Below are positions 1 through 7,698 of a stretch of 64,000 nucleotides of DNA, piece by piece; the stretch's first letter is position 1, and every line of letters starts with the position of its first letter. The stretch is from assembly GCF_021026375.1 (NCBI RefSeq), contig NZ_JAJNDB010000002.1, positions 496,001 through 560,000 of the forward strand. Reading direction: 5' to 3'. The position numbers and the translations under genes are program-made. The DNA comes from Actinomycetospora endophytica (GTDB lineage Bacteria; Actinomycetota; Actinomycetes; Mycobacteriales; Pseudonocardiaceae). The notes under the pieces were generated by a model, which was not told the DNA's origin, ran no database searches, and was given only the letters and a program-made list of their open reading frames with translations.

Positions 1-545
1 TGCAGCACGGCCGCCGGGCCGAGGGCCAGGTGCTCGGGGTCCTCCTCGAGCGTCCGCCGTACGCGGCGCAGCCCGGAGTGTTGCCCGTGGCGGACGGTCA
101 CCACGAAGTCCTTCCCGACGAAGCACATCAGCTCGCCGGACTCGACGATCTCGTTCGCCGTCGTCGGGGACGCGTGCGCGACGTAGCGCATCGTCTTGAA
201 CACCGAGAACAGCATGTCGTCGTAGCGCTCGATCTTCGGGCGCTGATGGGCGTGCACCGCGTCCTCGACGGCGAGCGGGTGCAGGCCGAAGACCTCGGCG
301 ATGTCGTCGATCTGCTCGGCGTCGGGCTCGTGCAGGCCCACCCACACGAAGCCCTCCTCCCGACGACGGACCTCCTCGATCGCCTGGCGGTGGTTCCAAC
401 GTCCCTCGAGCCGCTTGCCGTCGACGTAGACCGCGCAGTCGACGACGAACGCGGACAGCGGCACGTGCGGGACGTGGACCCCGTTGTCGAGGGCGCGGGG
501 ACGCCGGCCGCGCGCGGTGGAACGCAGGGAGGGGAGAGCGGGCAT
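1..545 (-). CDS. CorA-type divalent metal (Mg2+/Co2+) transporter, N-terminal part
   Basis: The gene starts at an ATG at 545, reads leftward and runs off the left edge, so only about 181 residues are visible. They match the large cytosolic domain of CorA/ZntB channels: a WVGLHEP block near residue 75, the LHPLAVEDAVHAHQRPK block near 95-112 and a following YDDMLFSVFKTMRY segment. CorA proteins form pentameric channels for Mg2+ or Co2+ uptake in the cytoplasmic membrane. The two pore helices and the GMN signature should lie outside the window, so ion selectivity cannot be judged. It is divergent from the MaoC gene with 378 bp between the two starts. Confidence 0.87.
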   Translation of the reverse strand, partial: MPALPSLRSTARGRRPRALDNGVHVPHVPLSAFVVDCAVYVDGKRLEGRWNHRQAIEEVRRREEGFVWVGLHEPDAEQIDDIAEVFGLHPLAVEDAVHAHQRPKIERYDDMLFSVFKTMRYVAHASPTTANEIVESGELMCFVGKDFVVTVRHGQHSGLRRVRRTLEEDPEHLALGPAAVL

Positions 546-923
546 GGTGGTCTCCGTGTCGGGACACGACCGGATCGAGGTCCGGTCAGCGGGATCTCGG
601 ACGGATCGCCGCGTCGCCTCGGGGGCCACGACGGTGCGAGGACCGTCGTCAGCGGCCCCTCGTGGGGACGCGGCCGATACTTCCGGGGTCGGCACCCGGC
701 TGTTCCGTCATGGCCACGTCCACCTCCTCGGTCCTCCCGGGCTGACTGCTCCTGGCCTGCCCACCCCGTGACGGTGGAGCCGCCCCGGGGGTGGGCCCGG
801 TGTCGTACGTGTCACGCGGCCGTGCGTCCACGTGCGCTGCCGCAATGGTCCATCCTACGGGTCGTCACGGGCGGTGCGCTGCTCGGACGGCCCAGGAGAC
901 GACGACGTTCAGGGAGTGGACAC
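546..923. other. Divergent intergenic region, no gene seen
   Basis: These 378 bp separate the start of the CorA gene from the start of the MaoC-type gene. Open frames crossing it show no recognisable protein. It must hold the promoters of both genes, but no clear -35/-10 pair or operator could be fixed by eye. Confidence 0.6.
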
Positions 924-1439
924 GTGCAGTTCGGTCGGTACTTCGAGGAGTTCGAGGTCGGGGCGACGTACAAGCACTGGCCCGGCAAGACGGTCACCGA
1001 GTACGACGACCACCTCTTCTGCCTCATCACGATGAACCACCACCCGCTGCACCTCGACAGCCACTACGCCGAGGGCACCCAGCAGGGGCGCAACGTCGTC
1101 GTCGGGAACTACGTCTACTCGCTGCTGCTCGGCATGTCGGTGTCCGACGTCTCGGGCAAGGCGATCGCGAACCTCGAGGTCGAGTCGCTGCGCCACGTCA
1201 AGCCGGTCTTCCACGGCGACACGATCTACGGCGAGTCGACGGTGCTGGACAAGAAGGAGTCGACCTCGAAGAACGACCGGGGCGTCGTCCAGGTCGAGAC
1301 GATCGGCTACAACCAGGACGGCGTGGTGGTCTGCATCTACCGCCGCAAGGTGATGGTGCCGAAGCGGCCGCAGACCGACTCGCCCGAGGCGGCGCTGGCC
1401 GCGGAGCAGCCGAACCGGCCCGTCCCGCAGGACCGCTGA
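924..1439 (+). CDS. MaoC-family (hotdog) dehydratase
   Basis: The 171-residue product is a single hotdog-fold MaoC-type protein, close to (R)-specific enoyl-CoA or mesaconyl-CoA hydratases. It opens with FGRYFEEFEVG and carries the conserved stretch NHHPLHLD (residues ~37-44), in which the D and H are the usual catalytic pair, followed by the VVVGNYVYSLLLG helix. The GTG at 924 is chosen because AGGGAG lies 8 bp upstream and homology begins at once; the reading frame extends further left without resembling a protein. Such enzymes hydrate or dehydrate CoA-linked acyl chains in the cytoplasm. The substrate is unknown and the neighbours give no hint. Confidence 0.87.
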   Translation: MQFGRYFEEFEVGATYKHWPGKTVTEYDDHLFCLITMNHHPLHLDSHYAEGTQQGRNVVVGNYVYSLLLGMSVSDVSGKAIANLEVESLRHVKPVFHGDTIYGESTVLDKKESTSKNDRGVVQVETIGYNQDGVVVCIYRRKVMVPKRPQTDSPEAALAAEQPNRPVPQDR

Positions 1440-1503
1440 CCGGTTCCCGAGCGCCGGTGTGTCGGTCACGGGCCGTCACCGGTGCGCCCCTAAGATCGCC
1501 GCC

Positions 1504-1665
1504 GTGGACGTGAAGAAGCTCGTCATCGCGATCGTCGTGATCTTCGTGCTGTTCTTCGTGATCTCACAGCCGCGCGCCTCGGCGGACTTCGTCCTGAACA
1601 TCCTGCACCTGCTCGAGAGCGCCGCCAACTCAGTGGTCCTCTTCCTGCGCTCGCTGTTCACGTAG
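1504..1665 (+). CDS. Small single-pass membrane protein (53 aa)
   Basis: A 53-residue product starting MDVKKLVIAIVVIFVLFF. One strongly hydrophobic helix (residues ~5-21) is followed by a short polar stretch and a second amphipathic or hydrophobic C-terminal helix. The GTG start at 1504 directly precedes the hydrophobic helix. It sits 70 bp upstream of the PH-domain membrane protein on the same strand. The function is unknown; the composition is clearly that of a membrane peptide rather than a chance frame. Confidence 0.68.
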   Translation: MDVKKLVIAIVVIFVLFFVISQPRASADFVLNILHLLESAANSVVLFLRSLFT

Positions 1666-1735
1666 CCCGCGCGGGTTACGCTCGTCACCGGTCACAGGAC
1701 GCACCGTCAGGGCCGGGGCAGGAGGGGAGGGCGCC

Positions 1736-2245
1736 GTGCTGGCACCCCGCGAGGTCGACGAGTACGTCCTGCCCACCGAGCGGCGGGTCATCCGCTTCCG
1801 CCGGCACTGGGTCGTGATCGTCAACGAGGTCGTGCAGGCCACCGTGCTGATGGTCATCCTCATGGTGGCCGCCTCGCTGCTGCCCGAGGGCCCGGTGCTC
1901 TCCAACATGCTCTGGTACGGCGGGCTGCTCGTGCTCGTGAAGGCCTGCTACAAGGTCAGCGAGTGGTGGGTCGAGAAGGTCGTGATCACCGACAAGCGCG
2001 TGATGCTCACCCAGGGCGTCTTCACGCAGAAGGTCGGCATGATGCCGCTCGGGAAGGTCACCGACCTGACGTTCGAGCGCACCCTCAACGGCCGCATGAT
2101 GGGCTACGGCACGATGATCATCGAGTCGGCCGGTCAGATCCAGGCGCTGAACCGCATCGACTTCCTCCCCGACCCCGAAGAGGTCTACGAGGCGATCTCC
2201 GAGCTGGTGTTCGGCGAGAAGCGGCAGACGCCGAGCCGTCCCTGA
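1736..2245 (+). CDS. PH (bacterial pleckstrin-homology) domain membrane protein
   Basis: A 169-residue protein with two membrane helices (residues ~30-48 and ~56-70) followed by a bacterial PH domain (bPH2/YdbS-like) recognisable from VVITDKRVMLTQGVFTQK and the later IESAGQIQALNRIDFLP. The N-terminal LPTERRVIRFRRHW segment is typical of actinobacterial members. The GTG start is preceded by GGAGGGGAGG-like purines. The family is membrane-anchored; its role is not established, though some members affect envelope stress or lipid handling. It may be cotranscribed with the preceding 53-residue membrane peptide and the PHP gene 13 bp downstream. Confidence 0.87.
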   Translation: MLAPREVDEYVLPTERRVIRFRRHWVVIVNEVVQATVLMVILMVAASLLPEGPVLSNMLWYGGLLVLVKACYKVSEWWVEKVVITDKRVMLTQGVFTQKVGMMPLGKVTDLTFERTLNGRMMGYGTMIIESAGQIQALNRIDFLPDPEEVYEAISELVFGEKRQTPSRP

Positions 2246-2258
2246 GATCATCGCCGGT

Positions 2259-3110
2259 GTGATCGACCTCCACCTGCACTCGAACGCCTCCGACGGGACG
2301 GACACGCCGGGCGAGCTCGTCCGCAAGGCCGTCGACGCCGGCGTGACGACGCTCGCGCTCACCGATCACGACACGACGGCGGGGTGGGACGAGGCCGCGG
2401 CGGCGGTTCCCCCGGGCGTCCGGCTGGTCCGCGGCGCGGAGTTCTCGACGACGGCGCCCGACGGCCGCGGTGGGCACGTCTCGGCGCACCTGCTCGGCTA
2501 CCTGTTCGACCCGACGGGCCCGGCGATCCTGGCCGACCAGGCACGGTTGGGCGGGGAACGCGCCCGGCGCATCGGCGTGATGACCGAACGGCTGCGGGCC
2601 GACGGGTACGCCGTCGACCCGACGAGATACGCCGGTGACGCGCCGATCGGGCGGCCGCACCTCGGGCGCGCGCTCGTCGAGATCGGGGCGGTGGCCTCGG
2701 TGCCGGAGGCGTTCGAGAAGTTCCTGGCCAAGAACGGCAAGTACTACGAGCCGAAGGCCGACACACCCATCGCGGAGGCGATCGCCATGATCCGCGCGGC
2801 GGGCGGGGTGCCGGTCTGGGCGCACCCGTGGGCCCGGAAGAAGGGCCCGATCGTCGAACCCGAGGTGATCCAGGAGATGGCCGGACTCCGGCTCGCCGGG
2901 CTCGAGGTCGACCATCCCGACCAGGAGCCGGGCGACCGCGAGCGGCTGCGGTCGCTGGCCGGGGACCTGAACCTGCTGGTCACCGGTTCGAGTGACTACC
3001 ACGGGGCGAACAAGACGATCCCGATCGCGGCCGAGACGACCCGCCCCGAGGTCCTCGAGGCCCTCGTCGCGCAGGCCACCGGTGCAGGAGTCGTGACCGG
3101 AGGGCAATAA
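2259..3110 (+). CDS. PHP-domain metal-dependent phosphoesterase
   Basis: The 283-residue product begins MIDLHLHSNASDGTD, the first PHP metal-binding motif (HxHxxxSDG), followed by LALTDHDT (motif 2), a Glu in RGAEFS (motif 3), VWAHPW near residue 187 and SDYHG near 247. This is the full motif set of TrpH/YciV-like PHP phosphoesterases, which act on nucleoside 3',5'-bisphosphates or RNA 5' ends. It starts with GTG 13 bp after the PH-domain gene and ends 10 bp before the RecB-like gene, so the three probably form an operon. The exact substrate is not predictable. Confidence 0.9.
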   Translation: MIDLHLHSNASDGTDTPGELVRKAVDAGVTTLALTDHDTTAGWDEAAAAVPPGVRLVRGAEFSTTAPDGRGGHVSAHLLGYLFDPTGPAILADQARLGGERARRIGVMTERLRADGYAVDPTRYAGDAPIGRPHLGRALVEIGAVASVPEAFEKFLAKNGKYYEPKADTPIAEAIAMIRAAGGVPVWAHPWARKKGPIVEPEVIQEMAGLRLAGLEVDHPDQEPGDRERLRSLAGDLNLLVTGSSDYHGANKTIPIAAETTRPEVLEALVAQATGAGVVTGGQ

Positions 3111-3120
3111 GCTGGAACCG

Positions 3121-3972
3121 ATGAGCGGGCAGCTGACTCTCCAGGACATGCCCTCTCCTCTGGTCAAGGTCACCCCCGCCCGGCTCGCCACCTGGGACGA
3201 CTGCCGGCGGCGCTACCGGATGACCTACCTCGACCGTCCGGCCCCACCCCGCGGCGGCGCCTGGGCGCACGCCACCCTCGGCGCCGTCGTCCACAACGCC
3301 CTGCGCGCACTCTTCGAGCTGCCCGTCCCGCGCCGTCGTCCCGACCGTGCCGCCGCGCTCGTCACCGAGCACTGGTCCTCCGAGGGGTTCCGCGACGACG
3401 CCCAGGCGGGCGAGTACCGCGCGCGGGCCCGGGACTGGGTGGCGCGCTACGCCGACGAGCACGGCGCCGGAGTCGGCGAACCGCTCGGCGTCGAGCGCTG
3501 GGTGGCGGCGCCGGTCGGCGGGATCGTCGCCGAGGGCCGCGTCGACCGGATCGACGCCGGCACCGACGAGGACGGCGGGCGCGAAGCCGTCGTCGTGGAC
3601 TACAAGACCGGGCGGTGGGTGCCCGACGAGGACGACGCCCGCTCCTCCCGGGCGCTGGCGCTCTACGCGCTCGCCGCCGCCCGCACGCTGCGGCGGGCGT
3701 GCCGCCGCGTCGAGCTGCACCACCTGCCGTCGGGCACGGTGGCGAGCGCCGTGCACGACGACGCCTCGCTGGCGCGGCACCGGCGGCGCGCCGAGGAGTC
3801 CGCGGTCGAGATGGCGGCCGCGGGTGACGCGCTCGCCCTCGGCGGTGACCCCGAGGCACTCTTCCCGCCCGCACCGGGTCCGCGCTGCGCCCGCTGTGAC
3901 ATGCGGCGGAACTGCCCCGAGGGCCGGGCCGCCGCGCCACCGCTCGACCCCTGGGCCCTGCTCGCCCCCTGA
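3121..3972 (+). CDS. RecB-family PD-(D/E)XK nuclease
   Basis: A 283-residue stand-alone RecB/Cas4-type nuclease. LATWDDCRRRYRMTYLDRP (residues ~22-40) supplies the first cysteine of an Fe-S cluster, and GRVDRID plus VVDYKTGRW (residues ~143-165) are the catalytic D...DYKTG core. The closing CARCDMRRNCPE (residues ~258-269) has the three C-terminal cysteines of a 4Fe-4S clasp, as in AddB/Cas4. Such proteins act in DNA repair or end processing. There is no cas gene nearby, so this is the housekeeping actinobacterial form. The ATG start lies 10 bp after the PHP gene. Confidence 0.9.
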   Translation: MSGQLTLQDMPSPLVKVTPARLATWDDCRRRYRMTYLDRPAPPRGGAWAHATLGAVVHNALRALFELPVPRRRPDRAAALVTEHWSSEGFRDDAQAGEYRARARDWVARYADEHGAGVGEPLGVERWVAAPVGGIVAEGRVDRIDAGTDEDGGREAVVVDYKTGRWVPDEDDARSSRALALYALAAARTLRRACRRVELHHLPSGTVASAVHDDASLARHRRRAEESAVEMAAAGDALALGGDPEALFPPAPGPRCARCDMRRNCPEGRAAAPPLDPWALLAP

Positions 3973-4011
3973 CCCCGTCCGCCCCGACCATCCTGCGAGG
4001 AACCGCCCCCG

Positions 4012-4602
4012 ATGACCGGCCATGCCGCGCTCCCGTCCGAGGACCCGACCCCTCCGGACGGCATCCCGACGCCCCCGGCGGGCGTCCCGGCAGCCTCGGG
4101 TCCGGCGGTGGGGTCGCTGCACCAGGCGGTGGCGGGCTACCAGGCGGGAACGCCCGAGCCCGCGGAACCGGCCGAGCCGACCCGGTCGGAGGCCACCCCG
4201 GCGGGCCCGACGTCGGCAGCGGGTCCGAGGGCGACGCCGCGGCGGCTCGAGGCGGTGCCGGACGCCTACACGGCCGTCATCTCCGGGCCACGCACCGGCG
4301 CGTTCGGCCGCCCGATCGGCAAGCACCGCCCGACCGCGCTGCAGCGCCTCGTCGAGGTGGCCCGGGTGCTCGTCGGTGGTCTGATGGTGCTGACGCTCGC
4401 CGTGATCGTCGCGCCGCTCGTGCTCTCCGGCTCCGCTCCCGAGGTCGGCGTGCTCGTCGGGCACGTCGTCGGGGCGGTCGTGGCGCTGGCGGCGGCCGGC
4501 GTCGCGGCGTCACGGAAGACGCCGGTGTGGGCAGCGACGGTGGCGGCCCTCGTCGTGCCGGTGGACGTGCTGGTGGTGCTGGCCGTCTTCTGGTGGCGAT
4601 AG
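4012..4602 (+). CDS. Proline-rich membrane protein of unknown function
   Basis: A 196-residue protein with a disordered Pro/Ala-rich first half (to residue ~85) and three closely packed hydrophobic helices in the second half (about 112-135, 145-165 and 172-193), ending in FWWR. No enzyme motif is seen. The arrangement suggests a small actinobacterial integral membrane protein with a cytoplasmic tail. It follows the RecB-like gene by 39 bp. Its TAG stop (4600-4602) abuts a palindromic element (core 4619-4658) shared with the convergent kynureninase gene. Confidence 0.75.
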   Translation: MTGHAALPSEDPTPPDGIPTPPAGVPAASGPAVGSLHQAVAGYQAGTPEPAEPAEPTRSEATPAGPTSAAGPRATPRRLEAVPDAYTAVISGPRTGAFGRPIGKHRPTALQRLVEVARVLVGGLMVLTLAVIVAPLVLSGSAPEVGVLVGHVVGAVVALAAAGVAASRKTPVWAATVAALVVPVDVLVVLAVFWWR

Positions 4603-4675
4603 GTGCGCTGACGCGCTTGTGAGCACTAATCGTCGCTATAGCAGCGATTAGTGCTCACAAGCGCGTCAGCGCACC
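4602..4675. repeat. Palindromic element A1 (GTGA...TCAC family)
   Basis: A near-perfect 74-bp inverted repeat between convergent genes. The 40-bp core (4619-4658) runs from GTGAGCACTAATCG to CGATTAGTGCTCAC, flanked by complementary outer arms GGTGCGCTGACGCGCTT and its reverse complement. Only two of 37 base pairs mismatch. It touches the TAG stop of the left gene, and the last codons (GALTRL) and TGA stop of the kynureninase lie inside it. It probably also acts as a bidirectional terminator, though there is no U-tract. Confidence 0.93.
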
Positions 4676-5857
4676 CAGGCCGGACGCCACCTCCGCGAAC
4701 GACGTCGACAACGGCGCGAGCCCGATCCGGATGCCGTCCGGCGCGCGGAAGTCCGGCACGACCCCGCGGCGCCACAGCTCGGCCACGATCGCCCGCGCGT
4801 CCGGGTGCCGCAGCGTCACGTGCCCGCCACGGCGCGCCGGATCGCGCGGTGAGGCGACCTCCAGCCCGGCCGCGTCGGCGATCTCCACGGCGAACGCGGT
4901 GAGCGCCTCGGACTTCGCGCGGACCGCCCCGATCCCGGCCTCGGCGTAGAGGTCCAGTCCGACGCGCAGCGGGACGAGCGCCAGCACCGGCGGCGTCCCG
5001 GAGAGGAACTGCCGCACCCCCTCGGCCGGCACGTACCCGGCCGCCATCGCGAACGGGTCGGAGCGCCCGAACCAGCCCTGCACCGGCTGCCGCAGCACCC
5101 CGTGGTGGCGCGCCGCGACGTAGGCGAACGCCGGCGAGCCCGGCCCGCCGCCGAGGTACTTGTAGGTGCACCCGACGGCGAGGTCGGCGCCCCACGCGTC
5201 GAGCGCCACCGGCACCGCACCGACCGAGTGGCAGAGGTCCCAGCACACGAGCGCGCCCGCGTCGTGGACGACCGCGGTGATCGCCGCGGCGTCGGCCAGG
5301 TACCCGGAGCGGTAGGCGACGTGGGAGAGCACGACGAGCGCCGTGCGCGGCCCGACCGCCTCGGCCACCTGCTCCACCGACACCCCGCCGTCCGGGTCGG
5401 TCGGGATCCAGCGCAGCGTGCGCCCGGTCTCGGCGGCGATCCCCTCGAGCAGGTAGCGGTCGGTGGGGAAGTCGTCGTCGGACACCACGATCTCGTCGCG
5501 GCCCCCACCAGCCCCGTCGACGGCCGCCCGCGCGAGCTTGTAGAGCAGCACGCTCGTCGAGTCGCCCACCAGCGTCTGACCCGCCGCGGCGCCCACCAAC
5601 AACGCCCCCAGCCGGTCGCCCAGCACCGTCGGCAGCTCCACCCACTGCTCGTCCCAGCTGCGGATGAGCCGTGAGCCCCAGTCGTGCGCGGTGAACGCGG
5701 CGAGCGCCTCGCCGGTGACCCGCAGCGGGCGGCCGAGGGAGTTCCCGTCGAAGTAGGCGGTCACGTCGCCGTCGAGGACGAAGCGGTCCCGCAGCGGCGC
5801 CAGCGGGTCGGCGGCGTCGAGCTCCGCGGCGCGCGCCGCGAACCCGGCACCGGTCAC
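4655..5857 (-). CDS. kynU: Kynureninase
   Basis: A 400-residue fold-type I PLP enzyme that cleaves kynurenine to anthranilate and alanine (or 3-hydroxykynurenine). Hallmarks are YFDGNSLGRPL (residues ~34-44), FPTDRYL, VVLSHVAYRSG, CWDLCHSVGAVP with the PLP-binding Asp, and CTYKYLGGGPG, whose Lys (~231) forms the Schiff base. The GTG at 5857 overlaps the stop of the MpaB gene (GTGA), indicating translational coupling in a three-gene operon. The C-terminal residues and stop lie inside palindromic element A1. No other kynurenine-pathway gene is visible in the window. Confidence 0.94.
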   Translation of the reverse strand: MTGAGFAARAAELDAADPLAPLRDRFVLDGDVTAYFDGNSLGRPLRVTGEALAAFTAHDWGSRLIRSWDEQWVELPTVLGDRLGALLVGAAAGQTLVGDSTSVLLYKLARAAVDGAGGGRDEIVVSDDDFPTDRYLLEGIAAETGRTLRWIPTDPDGGVSVEQVAEAVGPRTALVVLSHVAYRSGYLADAAAITAVVHDAGALVCWDLCHSVGAVPVALDAWGADLAVGCTYKYLGGGPGSPAFAYVAARHHGVLRQPVQGWFGRSDPFAMAAGYVPAEGVRQFLSGTPPVLALVPLRVGLDLYAEAGIGAVRAKSEALTAFAVEIADAAGLEVASPRDPARRGGHVTLRHPDARAIVAELWRRGVVPDFRAPDGIRIGLAPLSTSFAEVASGLGALTRL

Positions 5858-6687
5858 GCCGCGTGCTCCCGCGCCAGCGCCTCCCGGGCGGTCGGCCCGT
5901 GGCGCCAGCTCTCCGGCAGCGCGAGCACCCCGGCCCGCAGGCCGCGCACGACGAGGCCGGCGGCCAGGTCCGTCGTCGGGAGCCCGGGCAGGCCGTGCAT
6001 CCGGCGGGCCCAGCGCGGCTGCAGCGCGAAGCCGAGGGACGCGAGCGCGGTCCACGCCGGGCGCGCGGGGGTGGTGAGCGCGACGCGGGTCGGCATCGGC
6101 GGCGCGAGCAGCCGCAGCGCGGCGCGACGCGACGTGCCCGAGGCGCGCAGCTCGGGACGGACGGCGTCGAAGTAGTCGGCGACCTCGGCCCGGCTGGACG
6201 GCACGTCGGTGGCGCCGAGCAGCTCCGCAGCCCGGACCTGCTCGGCGAGGAACCGGTCGGCCTCGGCGTCGGACAGCCCGGCCCCGGCGCGGCGCACCGC
6301 GTCGAGGAACCCCCACACCTCGGTGACGTGCACCCAGCGCAGCAGGTCGGGGTCCGAGGCCCGGTAGGGCAGGCCGGTCACCGGGTCCACGCCGCGCACG
6401 TGCTCGTGGGCGGCGCGGACCTTCGCGGCGACCTCGTCGACCCGGTCGCGCGAGGAGAACGTCACCGTCATGACGTACTCGGCGGTGCGGCTCAACCGGG
6501 GCCAGAACGCGGTGTCGAAGTCGGAGTGCTCGGCGACCCCGGCCATCGCCCGGGGGTGCAGGGCCTGCAGGAACAGCGCCGCCAGGCCGCCCACGCCGGC
6601 CGCGGGATCGGCCATCACCTGCCAGGTGACGCTGCCCGGCCCGAAGTAGCCCGATCCCGGGTCCGAGGGCAGCGCTGACGCGGTCAT
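5854..6687 (-). CDS. Oxygenase MpaB family protein (DUF2236)
   Basis: A 277-residue member of the MpaB/latex-clearing-protein-like DUF2236 family. Conserved pieces are GPGSVTWQVMADPAA (residues ~14-28), ALHPRAMAGVAEHS with a probable haem-ligating His, and the RWVHVTEVWGFL segment. Some relatives are b-type haem oxygenases; most actinobacterial ones are uncharacterised. The ATG at 6687 is chosen because it overlaps the upstream hydrolase stop (ATGA). The gene is the middle one of the hydrolase-mpaB-kynU operon, which may form a degradative or detoxifying unit. Confidence 0.85.
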   Translation of the reverse strand: MTASALPSDPGSGYFGPGSVTWQVMADPAAGVGGLAALFLQALHPRAMAGVAEHSDFDTAFWPRLSRTAEYVMTVTFSSRDRVDEVAAKVRAAHEHVRGVDPVTGLPYRASDPDLLRWVHVTEVWGFLDAVRRAGAGLSDAEADRFLAEQVRAAELLGATDVPSSRAEVADYFDAVRPELRASGTSRRAALRLLAPPMPTRVALTTPARPAWTALASLGFALQPRWARRMHGLPGLPTTDLAAGLVVRGLRAGVLALPESWRHGPTAREALAREHAA

Positions 6688-7634
6688 GGCTCCAGGGTGT
6701 CCTCGCGCAGCCAGGTCCGCCACGTGGGGACGAGGACGTCGAGCAGCGCCTGCGGGTTCTCGAGGTTGGGGGAGTGCGCGGCGGCGGGCACCGCGGCGAA
6801 CTCGGCCTCGAGCCGGTCGGCCATCGTCCGCTGGGTGGTGACCGGCCAGGCGTCGTCGTTCATCCCGCAGACCACCAGCGTCGCGAGGCGGCGCCCGCGC
6901 AGCGCCGCGACCAGCTCGGGCACCCGGTCGGGCTCGTTGCGCAGCGCGTCGCCCATCCCGAGCAGCGCCGTGGGCGAGGACGAGGCCAGCCGGTGGCGCA
7001 GGAAGTCCGCGACGGCGGGGTCGGCCCCGGCCCAGTCGCCCGCCTGCTCGCGCAGCGCGACGACGGAGTCGAGGCCGCGCCGGCGCAGGACGGGCTCCAG
7101 GACGTCGAGGCGGGAGCGCCGGGGCCCCATCGGCAGCTCACCCGGCCCGGTGTCCATGAGGGTCAGGCCGCGGACGGGGGCGCCGGAGAGGACGGCGGCC
7201 CGCGCGACGAGCCCACCGTAGGAGTGCCCGAGCAGCAGCACGGTGCGGCCCGCGGCGACCTCGGCGCGGACGACGTCCGCGACCAGGGACCCCAGCGGGC
7301 CGGGCCGGTGGTCGAGCTCTCCGTGCAGCGGCGGTGACTCGTACTGGCCGGGCAGGTCGAGCGCGAGTACGTCGATCCCGGCGTCGGCGATCGGGTCGAT
7401 CAGCGGCGCGAAGTCCTCCTTGGACCCGGAGTAGCCCGGGACCAGCAGCGCCACCGCGTCCCACTGCTCGTCCGCGGCGCGGGGTCGGGCATCGGCGCGC
7501 AGCGCCGCGAGCGGGCCGTACGGGCCCGACAGCTCCACCCGGGCGGCCCGGTGGGGGGTCAGCTGCGCCGCCCCCGCCCCGGACGGCGGCGCCTCGACGA
7601 CGCGGACCGGGAGGGGGTCGCGAGCCGGGGTCAC
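6684..7634 (-). CDS. Alpha/beta hydrolase
   Basis: A 316-residue serine hydrolase. The oxyanion region reads LLVPGYSGSKEDF (near residue 65), the nucleophile elbow is GHSYGG (residues ~132-137), and the C-terminal AAAHSPNLENP provides the catalytic His. It starts with GTG at 7634; further upstream the frame only overlaps a gene of the same strand. It is the first gene of an operon with the MpaB-like oxygenase and kynureninase, each joined by 4-bp overlaps. The substrate is unknown; an N-formylkynurenine formamidase role would suit the operon, but no specific formamidase motif (HGGYW) is present. Confidence 0.87.
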   Translation of the reverse strand: MTPARDPLPVRVVEAPPSGAGAAQLTPHRAARVELSGPYGPLAALRADARPRAADEQWDAVALLVPGYSGSKEDFAPLIDPIADAGIDVLALDLPGQYESPPLHGELDHRPGPLGSLVADVVRAEVAAGRTVLLLGHSYGGLVARAAVLSGAPVRGLTLMDTGPGELPMGPRRSRLDVLEPVLRRRGLDSVVALREQAGDWAGADPAVADFLRHRLASSSPTALLGMGDALRNEPDRVPELVAALRGRRLATLVVCGMNDDAWPVTTQRTMADRLEAEFAAVPAAAHSPNLENPQALLDVLVPTWRTWLREDTLEP

Positions 7635-7698
7635 ACCGGGAGAGTCTGCCAAACCCGGGGCCGGTCGCGGTGTGAACGCTGCGGGTCGGCGGCGGGTC

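Noticed and set aside
4619..4658. The TGTGA...TCACA ends as a CRP-like binding site
   Set aside because: CRP half-sites are six bases apart, whereas here the ends are about 30 bases apart, and the elements lie at gene ends rather than promoters.
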